Shown here: positions 32,945-44,285 of the stretch, in pieces
Position numbering within the stretch: position 1 is the stretch's first letter
Layout: each line of letters opens with the position of its first letter
DNA from: Trichaptum fuscoviolaceum
Taxonomy: Eukaryota; Basidiomycota; Agaricomycetes; Hymenochaetales; Trichaptaceae
DNA: 64,000 bases
Assembly: GCA_910574455.1 (NCBI GenBank)
Contig: CAJSYZ010000002.1
Span: 5,915,671 to 5,979,670 of the forward strand
Reading direction: 5' to 3'
The notes under the pieces: generated by a model
The model's input: the letters and a program-made list of their open reading frames with translations, nothing else
What the model was told of the DNA's origin: nothing
Database searches by the model: none
Position numbers and translations under genes: made by a program

Positions 32945-35001
32945 TTCCCGCTACCCCTTGGGTAGCTGGGTATTCTTAGGGTATGCAACCGTACGGATTC
33001 TCTGCCAAAAGTCAAATGGTCACGTGAAATTGCCTTATAAGTTAAACCTGCCTAATAAAGAAGGCGTTCCATTCGAAAGTTCTGATGGATTTGATTATTA
33101 CTAATAATGACACAATCTGAGACATCGCGCTTTGTCCGTCAACCACCGCTGTCCTTGTCTTTCTTGTACTTATGTCGGACTCACATATTGACACTCCTAA
33201 TGGCGACGCGTCCTCGTGAGTTTTATACTGATTTCTCTTTCATCTATTTTACATGTCCCTAACATTGCTAATATTTTGTGTTTTTGTTTCTACGACTTGA
33301 CCTGCCATGATCTGCCGCCCACCTTTGAAGACTCGCACTCCGCTTTCTTTGCTCTCGTCCTTCAGCTTATACTCAATGTCTTCCAAGACCGTTCGGTGTG
33401 GCTCGTAGCCAGTGTCTATCTCAAGAACACGATCAAATGGCGATGGGAGGATGAGGACTCGGCTTTGGCGGACGCAGAGAAGACGCAGCTGAAGGGTCAG
33501 CTGGTCCCTGCAATGATCACGCTTTCGAGTCCAGCGGACAAGACATTACGAGCGCAGGTTGCGGAGGCCGTGTCCATTCTTGTCAAGTACGATTTCCCCG
33601 AGCAGTGGCCAGATCTCATCGATCAGCTCGACTTGTCACTCTCGCCCGACGTTGCAAATTATGCAACTAACGTCTCTGTTCTCGAAACTTCCCACTTGAT
33701 CTTCGCACCTTGGCGTTCTGAAATACGCTCAGACTTGCTCTACACAACGATCAACTTCATTTTGATCCGCTTCTCGGGTACCTCCCTCAAACACACCGCC
33801 ACCACAATCTTCTGAAGGGGTCGGGAACTGAAGCAATGGCGCAGGCTCAGGTTGTGCTTCTGTCAATCTTCTACAACATGACGTGCCAGGATCTGCCTCC
33901 CACTTTTGAAGATTTAGCAGGGAGTGCTCACCAAGTTCCTTGCTCGGGACCTCGAGATCATGCACGGTGATCCCGACGATTCAACTCCCTCTTTCCTCAC
34001 CCAAATCAAAACTTCGCTTTTCGAGCTCGCAAAGCTTTATACGCATCGATACCCGGAGGCCCTCCCGTCTTCGAATACCGTACCGGCCACAGCTCTGTGG
34101 GGACATCTCGGTGGAGGTCAGAGATGTGGGATAGCATGTGACGGGCTGGTCAGTCAGGGACTACACTGCCTCAGCACGGTCATTCGATCAGGAAACTACA
34201 AGGCGACATTTTCGGAAAGGGAGACGATTAAGGTTGTGATCAATGGCGTAGTTGTCCCCAATGTCACATTACGAAGTGTGCAAACTATTTCTTTCATCGC
34301 GCTCATCTTTTTACTGATATTATCTTGACCTGCAGAACACGTAGCGGAACAATTTGAGGACGATCCTCTGGAGTATGTCTGAGTCGACCTTTCTTTCGCG
34401 GCGTCTTCTTGGTCCAGCGGTCAGTCTCGAAACCTGAGGGAACGACTGCACGGAGGACATCGGCCGCAGTTTGTCGCCACGTGGTTCCCTCCGCAGTCAA
34501 CGACGACGGAAGTCGTCTTGACGCTAATAGGGAACGGACCGGAGGATTACAACAGGAAGGAGACGAGGACAGTTGGAAGAGGAAGGATGAGAGTGTGTGT
34601 ACCTGCTCACGGCAGTGGCAACTGTTGGTGCAACTGCTCAGGTAAGTGATGCAAATCGTTCTGGAGGAACAGTCAATAATTTTGAGGACCTATAGCAAGG
34701 TCTTACAAGCACGAATGGTGCATGTCGTGCAGTTCTTCTCGCAACATGTGCACGAGGACCTACAGGCCGATTAGAACTCCGTGCATCCAATTCTCCAGGT
34801 TGATGTGATTTGCTTTTTGTACTCCTTCCGAAATCAGGTGTGTAATTTTAACATAATAGAATTTTGTCTGCTTGTAACATAGTAGAATATTGTATGTACA
34901 GATGTAAAGAAGAAAAATGTTTTTTTTCTCTAACAATAACCTCACACCCATCCGCGGGTAGCGGGCTCTGCTGTGAGGAACTCGCAGCCACTAACTGCTT
35001 G
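32945..35001 (+). mobile_element. Helentron-like unit B2 carrying a CSE1 fragment
   Basis: The 5' terminus TTCCCGCTACCCCTTGGG is at 32945, abutting B1 with no spacer. The 3' end (34955-35001) has GCGGGTAGCGGG, hairpin, and ACTAACTGCTTG, then abuts the short element Z. The leader ends near 33197 with ACTCCTAATGGCGACGCG. Confidence 0.65.
33285..34837 (+). pseudogene. Exportin-2 (CSE1) fragment in B2
   Basis: The best-preserved 5' part of the four: one frame from about 33216 to 33812 reads through TCHDLPPTFED, LQLILNVFQDRSVW, VYLKNTIKWRWEDEDS, KYDFPEQWPDLIDQL and LLYTTINFILIRFSG. The middle has lost part of the FEDLHSAFFGAEQ block (near 33910), and the EDDPLEYV region (34350-34500) carries a stop and a piece of inverted or rearranged sequence. 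Ends at ...SFRNQ near 34837 like A3 and B1. No exportin function is possible from this half-length piece. Confidence 0.8.
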
Positions 35002-35562
35002 TTCCCGCTACCCCTAGCGGGTTCTAAAGGCGTACTGATTGTCACTTTTTACAAGCAAAACCTTATTTATCACGTGAATATCATGTGCCTTTAGTCTAGG
35101 CCGGCCTTTCGGTAAATACAAAGTGCCGAACTTAGGTTCACTTACAAGTTACTTAAATTGCTTACAATGGATGTATTAAGTTAATTAAGTTTACTTAAGT
35201 CCAATTGAGCTCAAATAGCACAGTCTCCGTGTCCGGGTGGACAAGGATGCCGCACAGCTTCCTTTTCACATAAAATATCTTGTATAAATTATAATCACTA
35301 AATTGGTACTTACAAGTTACTTATATCATTCACAATGTATGGTCTCTGTGCGACTCGGTGTCCGAGAACGGGGGCGCGAGCAAAGCGAGCGCGCCGGACG
35401 AGGACGCGGACGGCCTCCTTTCATTTGCATAAAAAAGACTCTTATAACTTATAATCATTGTCACATATGTATATATAAGAAATTTATACATTCTAAAATG
35501 TAATAGAACTACCCAACATTGGTAGCGGGCTCTGCTGTGCACCCACAGCGTTCGCAAATAAT
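35002..35562 (+). mobile_element. Short Helentron-like element without cargo (Z, right copy)
   Basis: Plus-strand copy of 9405-9987. Starts TTCCCGCTACCCCTAGCGGG at 35002; ends with TTGGTAGCGGG, hairpin GCTGTG/CACAGC and CGTTCGCAAATAAT near 35562. The flanks beyond this point differ from those of the left copy, so this is the element boundary. It lacks 22 bp of a GC-rich palindrome present in the left copy. It forms the outer end of its chain, exactly as Z does on the left. Confidence 0.65.
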
Positions 35563-35724
35563 TTCTGTACACCTTCAAGAGCTGTCTTTGAAGTTGCTGA
35601 GTCAGCAGCTGAACTGAGTGCTTGAGGCACCGGCGTTGAGCCGCTGTCCTCAAGTCAAGCGCAACCTCTGCCTCGTTGTTCATTGACACTGCACAGTGCA
35701 CACACTCTGAACCTGACACGAAGA

Positions 35725-37452
35725 ATGCGTAACATTTTGGATTTACCAGAAGAAATTCTTGTCGAAATACTGCGCGTATGTGATGTTGTCGATGTCTTGC
35801 ATCTTGAGATAGTAAGTGTCCGGTTTACCTCAACACCATTTCTCGATGTCTCAGCCATTCACCAGCTTAAATAGACGTGCTCGACGCTTAGGAACCTTAC
35901 ATATCTTCGTAGACTCTGGCTGGAACAGCTACACAGACTGGAGTGGTACCACGCACCGAACTTACCACCAAATGTCTCCCTTCACTCGCTCACAGCGCAG
36001 GACATTCGCAATATTGTTACCAAGGCAGTCAAGACACAGAAGATATGGGACAACGACTCCCAACCTACATGTTCTCGTGAAGAACGAGTGCGATTGCCAA
36101 TGGGACGACACTTTCGACGACGCATGCCTGCGGTGACGCTTTGTCCGGGAGGAGAATATCTGCTCGTTTTCTGGCTGGACGGGGTACTGGAGCTGTTCGA
36201 AGTAAAGACGAACGACTTGATCTGGGCGTACCCACCAGAAGAAATACGATCGTCTGTGAAGGTGGAGGAATTCGGGTTTGAAATGACGAAGAAAGGCGAC
36301 CTGATGGTCCTTGTTTGCATGCGGAGTGCAACACTCTACCTCAGTACGTCCAACTGCTCAACCCTGGCATAGAGAGCTTTTAAGTGCAATTATTATAGGC
36401 GCATCGACCACACTCTTTGAGATCATACGAATCGGCCTCCACAAACGCACCGAACGCTCACTGTTTCAGAAAGTGTTTCACGAAGATCCTGAACAGTTCG
36501 ACTTTGTCGAAAGCGCGCGCATCAGCGGGAGTATTGCCGCTGTTTGCATGACAAACAAGATATGTCTGATCAACTGGGAGAAAGACGACTGTGTGGAATT
36601 GAATTCGGTGCGTTATTGGCAGTCTATCTTATCGTTGTCGTACATTAACCTCCGAATGTCCCGCAGGCATACTTGGTCGACAGCATGGAATTCGCCCAAC
36701 AAACACTCGTCTGCGCACAACACGCTGAAGACGACTACTCGCTCGTCGTCATTTCTTTCGCGCACGTCTTCGCCGCGGCGGTGCCCCCGCTCCCCTTAAC
36801 CCAGCTGCAATATGAGCGGCAGCGGCGCCATCACCACCGCGCCGTGTCGTCAACCTGGCGGCGGCTCGACTACGCCGACGCGATCGCGCAGTTCGTGCTG
36901 CTGAAGATCCCCGACAACAACGGCGTCATCACGCAGCGCATGGCCGTCTGCACGCCGACCTGGCGGCTCTCGACCCTTCACACCGATGAGCCGCAGACGG
37001 ACGATACGCTCGAGTCGACGATCTACTACATCCAGTACGTCGAGTTCGCGGACGGCTCGAAGCACAACAGCCTGCTGCACCGCTTTACGCTGTACCATGC
37101 GGGCTCGAGGTCCGTGCGTCCGCGCCTGCAGTTGGAGGCGAGGCTGTACGGATGCGTGCCCTTGCCGAACGGGATACACGCGTCGACGTCGACAAGTCTA
37201 TCCTTCGCAGGGCGCTGTGTGATTGCGGCATCTGCCTCGCGGTCGGGCGAATTCCCGCATTTCAAGTTCAGCGTCAGGAAGGCCGAGGAGCGCCAGCGCG
37301 CCGCTTTATCGTCTGCCTTGGCCACGCACTGCGTTCCGATTGAGCTCGAGGGCGTGGAAAAGGGGTACAGCTTCGAGGTCGAGCCGTATAGCGGGGCGGT
37401 GCTGTACACTCTTGCGCGGGAAGAGACGGTTGTCATTCGATATTACGATTAG
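35725..37452 (+). CDS. F-box protein, unit 1, intact
   Basis: Four exons, 35725-35811, 35875-36343, 36399-36607 and 36667-37452, join in frame to 516 residues. An in-frame ATG at 35683 is an alternative start. The N terminus is an F-box (LDLPEEILVEILRVCDVVDV), so an SCF ubiquitin-ligase adaptor is likely. The rest (for example TLRNLTYLRRLWLEQL, PGGEYLLVFWLDGVLELFE, KICLINWEKDDCVELNS, HVFAAAVPPLP, ending EETVVIRYYD) has the strand-rich pattern of a beta-propeller-like substrate domain, but no clear WD or LRR repeat. The exon 2 acceptor (AAATAG, 35874) was chosen because it alone keeps the frame. Only intact copy among four. The last exon is unusually GC-rich compared with its first exons. Confidence 0.85.
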
Positions 37453-37899
37453 AGGAGGAAGAAGAGGAAATCGGCCATTGCAATGACTTTACAAGGGTTG
37501 ATAGCTGTGCCTTAGTTCTTGTATTCTTTATGGCGGGGCAGTGTACGATCCTCGATACTGCTCCGTTCATAATCAATTCGTGCTACTCACTGCCAGACAC
37601 AGGTTGGATCGGTTGTCAGAATATGTGGCGAGACAATTGTGCCCGTTTATGTCATGTTCCGTAAAGCTCGCAATTAGTCTCGTGTCCAGAGCTATTTAGT
37701 TTTAAAGGGCAAGCCGGGTTAGAATACATCAAGTTGTCCATGGAACAAAGGTACTTACATTCTCGTCCATCTTGATGCACTAACATGCAGTCTGACATGT
37801 ATACTAAAAGTCCCGGGTGCTCATAATAGTGAGGCTGTGTACACTCTGGCACTCATAAATAGGCAAGACTCACACCCACTAATCCGGCATCGCACCATC
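37453..37899. promoter_or_regulatory. Intergenic region with TATA-like box before the unit 1 kinase gene
   Basis: A CATAAATAGG box at 37854-37863 lies about 40 bases upstream of the kinase ATG. The same box with similar surroundings (GGCTGTGT...CATAAATAGG) lies at 62922-62931 before the unit 4 kinase gene, which supports a core promoter. The rest holds the F-box 3' region. Confidence 0.45.
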
Positions 37900-40800
37900 A
37901 TGAGTTCCTTCTTCGATGACCTCAAGCTATTACACCCGGATTTTGAACTCCCTGCGGGGTCGGAATCATCGGCATGGAAAGAAAAGTTGGTTGCTTTAAC
38001 TATATCCCTCGACGAATGGTCTGCACATGCAAACGATTTCCTGAGGGAAGTTGGCGGTGCAGACTATCATTCACTGCTTGCGGAAACTGGCCCTGCTATG
38101 CCTAATCATGATGGCGTATTTGGTTCTGCGATAATTGGATACGTGCGTCGCGCTCAATTTATTCCGATCTCAAACATCTCGAATCCTCACTGTTACTTGT
38201 TGTATCTAGATGTTGAAGAACGGCAAAGAAACCCTTGTCCAAACAGGGCATCTTGGGTATCGTAGTATTAAGGATGAATGGCAAGAAATCTGTAAATGGC
38301 CTACGGAAACACGTTATGCTCGGTATGACCAATTTTTGGACTTCGTCTCGTCTCTATGCCGCGAACCATTCAGAGCCCGAGTCGTAAGAAATTGTGGGTG
38401 GTATACAAGCTCTGAAGACGTTTGCGTACCATTACCAGACAAAGTAAAGAAGGGGAGGTGTGTTGTATGAAAAGCATAAATTTGTATATACTTATCTTAC
38501 TTTACCTCTTTCCGCACACAGGGATATGCTGGCTTGTGCCACACTGATTGAAGTCCACTGTCTCATGTTGTTACTTGATTATTCGTCAAAAACCTATAAG
38601 AGTCATAAGCAAAAAGAAGACGGAGAGAAGAAACGTGAATTCAAGCGCTTATTAGATACTGTCTTTGATATCTATTTGCGCTGTGATCCTGTAAGTCTCT
38701 CTGTGTAAGTTCGGCTTAGAGATAACTAAATGATGCCCGATAGGCACGGTACAGATTGTATATAAGAGGCGACCTTCGTTCATATTGTTCGTCTCTTAGA
38801 CCTCGCCTGAATGTCGCAATATATAACGCCGCCAAACGATATAACATCATGCCTACACACATGCATGTGAAAGGTGTAGTCAAGATCGGACGCGATCCCG
38901 TGGGTAGTGGTGGCTTTGCGGATGTCTGGAAAGGATTGGCAAATGGTACCGTTGTAGCGTTGAAAGTACCTAGATTGCACTGCAATGGCGTCGACTTGAA
39001 GATCGTGGAAGCAGTGAGTGAAGTCTTCATATACATAATACCTATAGTTATCTGGTTCATGCATCACAGCAAACGTGCAAAGAAGGCTTCATATGGTATC
39101 GACTATCTCACGAAAACATCCTTCCGTTGCTCGGGTTTTACAGCACTGACAATGAACCTATCATTATGGTATCCCCATGGATGGACAATGGTAATTTAAC
39201 AACGTACTTACGACACAACGAATTTGCAAACCGGCAGGAAATTGTGAGTCCCATTAGTTCGTTGACGTATTTTGTATCTCTCTTATTGTATGATTCTAGA
39301 TGTATGGCGTTTACAAAGGGCTTTGCTATCTACACAGTAGAGAACCTCCAGTAGCTCATGGTGATCTTCGATGTGTAAGTCTTAGAATCAACACAGTTGT
39401 TTGTTTGGATATTCATTACTCGTTAGGCAAATATTCTTATCGATAATCTAGGCAAACCTCTCATATCTGACTTCGGGCTCTCAAGAGTTCAAGATCTACA
39501 GCTTAGTCTTCCGACCGGGTATGCTTCGGGTGTCAGTGGCGGATCATGGCGATGGCAGGCACCAGAACTATGGTTGGGCGCTGGAAAGCATACACCATCG
39601 TCCGATGTCTACGCTTATGCAATGATGTGTCTGGAGGTATGACAAAAATATCTAAAGCAACTGGCTCAAGCTTACAGGTCCTAGGTCTATTCTGGGAGGA
39701 AACCGTTAGAAAACTATAACGAGGCACAGCTCATCTCGAAATTTGCAAACGGAGTCGTGTTGGAGATACCTAAAAGCATTAAAACTTCTAACAGCCGAGT
39801 TGCGCAGGAACGAGAATTGTGGTGGCAGGATCTGAAAAGGTGCTGCTCAGCAAATGCAGCACATCGTCTTTCTACGGTAGAGGCAATCCGTATGGTGTGC
39901 GTCTTTAGCCCTAGTCTCTGGCAATCCACTGTGTGCATCTCCGATTATAATGACCTGCAAGCCATACGTGCTCATGAAAGCTGCATACCTTCTGAGTATA
40001 TCTTCCCCTTGTGCTGCATTAGTTCTTGCTCATGAAACTTGTGAAGGTGTCTTTGGAATCCGAATAGTCACTCGCTCTCAGCAAAGGATAAAACTGGTGC
40101 TAAAGATCAAATTGCAGATTTCTCAGAAGATGTTATTTATTTAAGAAACGCAGAAAGAACCGCTGATATGAGCACCAATAGATTCGTTAGAGTGTGGAAA
40201 GGGGTGATGGATGGCAATGCTGTAGCCTTGAGAGAGATAAAATTCGGACATAATTGGAAGAAAGTAGCAATGTGAGTGCATCTTTTCATTCATCAAACAA
40301 TACTGTCATTGGTTGATAAATCTTCGTTGAAAAAAATTAGAGATGAATGTATAATCTGGAGCCGGATACGTCATAGAAACATTCTCCCTTTGCTTGGAAT
40401 CACAAAGGACTTTCTCTTGGTTACCCCGTGGTTTAAATACACTACCTTAGAAACTTGCCTATATGGGAACTTAGACTCGGACTCCCAAGGGTTTCAAGTT
40501 TCAATCTTAGACCCATACAAAACTGTACGTCTATATCTTCTTACCTATTGTCTTATTTCCTCAACATCTATTTAGATCTTTGGTGTGTATGATGGGTTAT
40601 GCTACCTACATAGTTGTATGCCTCCAATTGTTCATGGTGAACTTTGTAGTGTAAGTCTAACTGCATAACAATCAACGTCACGGTGGATGTTAGTATAACA
40701 TAATATTGCTCCTACTAGGCCAGTATCTTTTTAGATGCTTTGGGAAATCCTCTCATAGCTTACTATGGGCTTGCACAAATCGAAGAAATTGAATGGAATC

Positions 40801-41515
40801 CCGATATTTATGGTTCTTCTGATCCGACCTTCCGATGGAAGGCACCAGAGCTGACATTACTACAATCATCTCCATGGCCATCCGAGTTCACTACAATGTC
40901 TGATGTCTACGCCCTAGCTCTGATATGCCTTGAGGTATGTTAGATTAAAGGGAAAAAAGGCATATGGGAACCACTAACTAATGATGGACTCATGAACCAT
41001 AGATTTACAGTGGGACACGTTCCTTCTATTATTGGGACGATGCTGAGCTTGCAGATGAATTTCGCCGCGGCCATCGATTTCCACGAGTTCCCTCTAACCT
41101 GAAGACTTCCGACAACCAGCTAGCAGGTATGCGAGAGGAATGGTGGGCTGGGCTACAAATGTGCTGGGCTGGTAATCCGATGCATCGGCCCGCTCTTGAC
41201 GATATGAAACACATGTTATATCTCCCTGCTTCCGTATTCGATCTTAGGAATGAAGCGCACGGATACATAACTGATGATAATTATTTTCATGGAATCTGCG
41301 AGGACAATGCGTATGTGCATCTGTCACTTCTCATGACATCTTTAAACTCAAAAATTCAAACCCATAACTTTCGCATAGCTGCTTTTGGACTCACACCTGA
41401 GACTGAGGACGGCTGCCTTTTGATCGAGGATGAGGCCGACAGCGATTCGAGCGAGGACGAGGTCGTCTACTTCATGAACGAGGATGAGGACGACTTTGCT
41501 ATGCAGACCGTATAA
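37900..41515 (+). CDS. Tandem kinase-pseudokinase protein, unit 1, intact
   Basis: Thirteen exons join in frame to 970 residues: 37900-38142, 38210-38457, 38522-38690, 38744-39013, 39070-39243, 39300-39374, 39427-39636, 39685-39995, 40047-40271, 40341-40524, 40576-40650, 40719-40934, 41003-41515. An alpha-helical N-terminal region (1-260) precedes a TKL-like kinase: VGSGGFADVWKG, VALK (K294), HENILPLLGFY, HGDLR (D390), ANILID (N395), SDFG (D408), APELW. A second kinase fold follows (about 600-870) in which the lysine is Arg (R629), HRD is HGE (725), Asn is Ser (730) and DFG is YYG (743-745): a pseudokinase. Domain 2 keeps HRNILPLLGIT and GVYDGLCYLH, so it arose by domain duplication. An acidic tail ends the protein. 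Substrate unknown; a signalling role is inferred. Confidence 0.9.
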
Positions 41516-41875
41516 TTATAGATCAATCATGATACTAACGTGTCAGTAACTATTAGTCTCGAAGCTGGCTTCTCGAAATACCAATGTTTCACATACTAAT
41601 ACATGCTACGCAGTCACCAGACAAATGTTTGCTCGTGCACTTGATGTGGATAAGTACATGAGTCGAAGATATCGCGAGATAAAGTAGGATGCAGGTAATA
41701 AATTATGATTGATGGACGTCATAAAGCAACAAGTCAGAGCTCTGTATAAACTTCCAGATGATAAAAATATAAGCCAAAAGCCGAAAGTTATGATGTGGGA
41801 GATAAGAAGAATGAAGTTGCGCAAAAACAGAAAAAAGAATTGAAGGAAGGGTAAAGCAGATATCGCTCTGGCCTA
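41516..41875. other. Convergent intergenic region of unit 1
   Basis: About 360 bases between the kinase stop and the 3' end of the Pro/Ser-rich gene. Paralogous to 49010-49475 and 58100-58500. No further feature. Confidence 0.5.
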
Positions 41876-44030
41876 TCAGTCATGCAGCCCACTCGTCGGC
41901 CTGCGATATGGGGTATGTCCATATGTTCGCGAAGCTCGTGACGCCGGTCGGGACTCCTCCCCAATAGACGAACCAGGCGGCAAAGGCACCCTCCGCGCGC
42001 TAACAGCAGACATAGCGGGGGACACGGTCAAAGTACCCACTCGCAGGCTCGCGCTGGCGATTGTAGTACTCCGCCGCACTGCCCTCCGGCGGGAACCCGT
42101 CCGCCTCTTCCATGATCGTCGGCTGCAAGGGAACACGCCCGGTGCGATGAGAGCTGGCGATGGACATGAGGCTCTGCGGGCGCGAGAGTGAGGTGTGTCT
42201 GAGCGAGGGCGTGCGCTGGCCTGAACTGTCTACGGGCGCTGCAGTTGCCATGAACCCCGGTGGCGGCTCTGTGCCAGACGACGTGTGTACGGGTGATGCG
42301 GGGCCTGGGAAGTAGCCTTCGTTGGTGGGACCGACCCCTGCAAAGGACGCACGGCGGGAGGATGTTGGACCAGGTGTGTTTGGGATAGGCTGGGCGTCAA
42401 ACGGCGGGAGCATTGAAGGTACGACGCCGGGAGACATCGAGCCTTGACTTGCGTGCTGCTCGATGAAGACGGGAATGGTGGCTGTCGTCATCACTGTTCC
42501 AGCAGATTCAGGGCGGGACTAAGGAGAAAATCAGAACTGTAGTTCATGCTGAATATTGGATGAAAGTACTTACAGGTGGCTCAATCGTGATGCCTGGAAT
42601 ACTGCTCCCACTGCGATACCTCCTCACTGATCCTCCTAACTCCCAGCTTTCACGACGAAGAGCAGCAATCCGAGGAGTCTGCGATCGGCGGGCCAGGCGC
42701 CGTGAGTACGTTCGTGCTGGAAGAGCCTGAGGTCCCAGTCAGTGGACGATGTACAGTTTGTGGGCGTAATGGAGCTGATATTTGGTCGTGTGAATGAATC
42801 GAAGGACGGAGCTAAGGCGACAGGTTGGGTTGGAGTAGTCGGTTGTGATGGAGGCCGAGGAATTATCTGTGTGAAGGAAGATGAGATGGTGACTAAACTT
42901 CTGAAGATTTGAACATACAACTTAGGTTCAGAAATTTTGGTCATTCGACGACCTGTGTGAGCTTCATGAGCTACATCGCAGAAGAGAGAAATATAAAACT
43001 CGTACAAGGTGTTTGTGTATGATATGGCCGTGGTGTCCGCGTCTGAAACCGATAAGCCTAGTCTTCCTGGTGTTCGATTTCCCAGTTCATGATTACGCTG
43101 AGGTATAGAAGCGATTGCAGCGGCCGCGTTCCATGACATACTGTAGGGCGGCCAACCTCGAGCGTTAGAGAACGGTAGAAGCCATGTCGGAGATGCGTAA
43201 GAAGTTGGAAGGGTTTCGAGAGGCCGAGAAAGAGAGGCAGGAGCGCGATCGAGGAAGGAGGAAAGGACGAGAGGAGGTGTTGAGGGAGCGGGGTGTTGTG
43301 CGCGAAGACAACGAAGACGACGACGGAGAGCCTGAGTCGCCTGACAATGTTAGACGCCAGCCTACGCCGATCCAAGCTCACCTCAAGGACCACCTTCAAG
43401 TTCTATGCCAGTGCCTACGCCAGTACCAGTGCCAATGTCAATGGAGCCAGCTTTGGCTAGGACCATGCCCGATCGCAGCATTGTCCGCTCTCCTGCTGCT
43501 CTTCCTATCCCACCTCCCGACCGACCACCCTCTCGCGATGCGACAGTGAACTACCTTCCATATCTCCCTGCGCATTCGCACTCTGGACATGGTCGTAACT
43601 TCTCGGTACCAAATGTCAAAGTCTATGATTCTCCTTTAATCTCGTCCTTGTCTGATAACCCTGAAATCTATGGCAATGGTGCACCCGCCCTCCCGAATCA
43701 TCTCGTTCGCCCCCATCAGCTACGATTGCGCATTTTCATACTGCACTTTGTACAGTCGCACTTCGGCTTTCACGCATCGATGTCTACGAGTTGGTCCTCC
43801 TGTGTGATCGCGCTGGCGGTGTCTGCCTCGCGTTCAGCCTGAGTTAACGTTTCGACCATCCTTGCATGCTGTCATCTGTTGTCGACAAAGGGGAAAGAAA
43901 GGCTTTCACGACATTTGCAAGAGTGAAAGTTTATGCTGGCATGTTCTTGTAGGAAAGGCCACCTAGCTCGGTAAAAAGGACCTTGTTCAAAAGCGACTTA
44001 GATTGCCGTAGGGGGGGGACGAGGCAAGCC
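41876..44030 (-). pseudogene. Pro/Ser-rich coiled-coil protein, unit 1, broken by an inversion
   Basis: Unknown family. In order (minus strand) the gene encodes a short start (LPRPP...), a coiled coil (QYENAQAQLIKANEMTREAD in unit 3), a Pro/Ser-rich middle, an MSRNAAAAIASMP segment, an IIPRPPSQPTTPTQP exon and a last exon ending YRRPTSGL(H/Y)D. In unit 1 the part from the coiled coil to the middle (about 43149-43700) is on the plus strand, while both flanking parts stay on the minus strand. A second lesion is a deletion/frameshift near 42010 (FDRVPRYVCC then stop, where unit 3 reads FDRDVGGRGSPAMS). Not functional here. Confidence 0.7.
43149..43700 (+). other. Inverted segment inside the unit 1 Pro/Ser-rich gene
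   Basis: Plus-strand reading gives MRKKLEGFREAEKERQERDR, then ERGVVREDNEDD, RTMPDRSIVRSPAALPIPPP and SGHGRNFSVPNVKVY. The same string is minus-strand in units 2 (50470-50998) and 3 (59811-60260). Break points fall at a GGCC near 43148 and at ACCCGCCCTCCCGAATC near 43700. Confidence 0.75.
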
Positions 44031-44285
44031 CATCGCCCGCAGGACATTGCCAGTCACAGAAAAGCAACTTGAGATCGTCTGAGACAGAAAAAGAGGATGG
44101 ATGCCACTGTCTTGAGGCTCGAAATCGACCTTGTTGTTGTTTGAGGATGAAACGACGCGATCATCATCTGACGCGTGCCAGTGTCTGTGACGTGCGCGTG
44201 ATCTTATTGTCAGCTGTCACTGGCACAGCCTGGCTGTCACGGGTGGACCCATCTACCTGCTCGACGTCTATAAATCTTACATATA
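44031..44285. other. Unit 1/unit 2 junction region
   Basis: About 255 bases upstream of the decayed F-box copy. They contain the remnant of the region that holds the F-box exon in unit 1; no F-box motif is readable. A run of seven G bases lies near 44011. Confidence 0.4.

Noticed and set aside
9405..35562. The two element chains as one large inverted segmental duplication
   Set aside because: Order and cargo differ (six units with four cargo types against three units with one), flanks differ, and spacers differ. Independent growth of two chains explains the data better.
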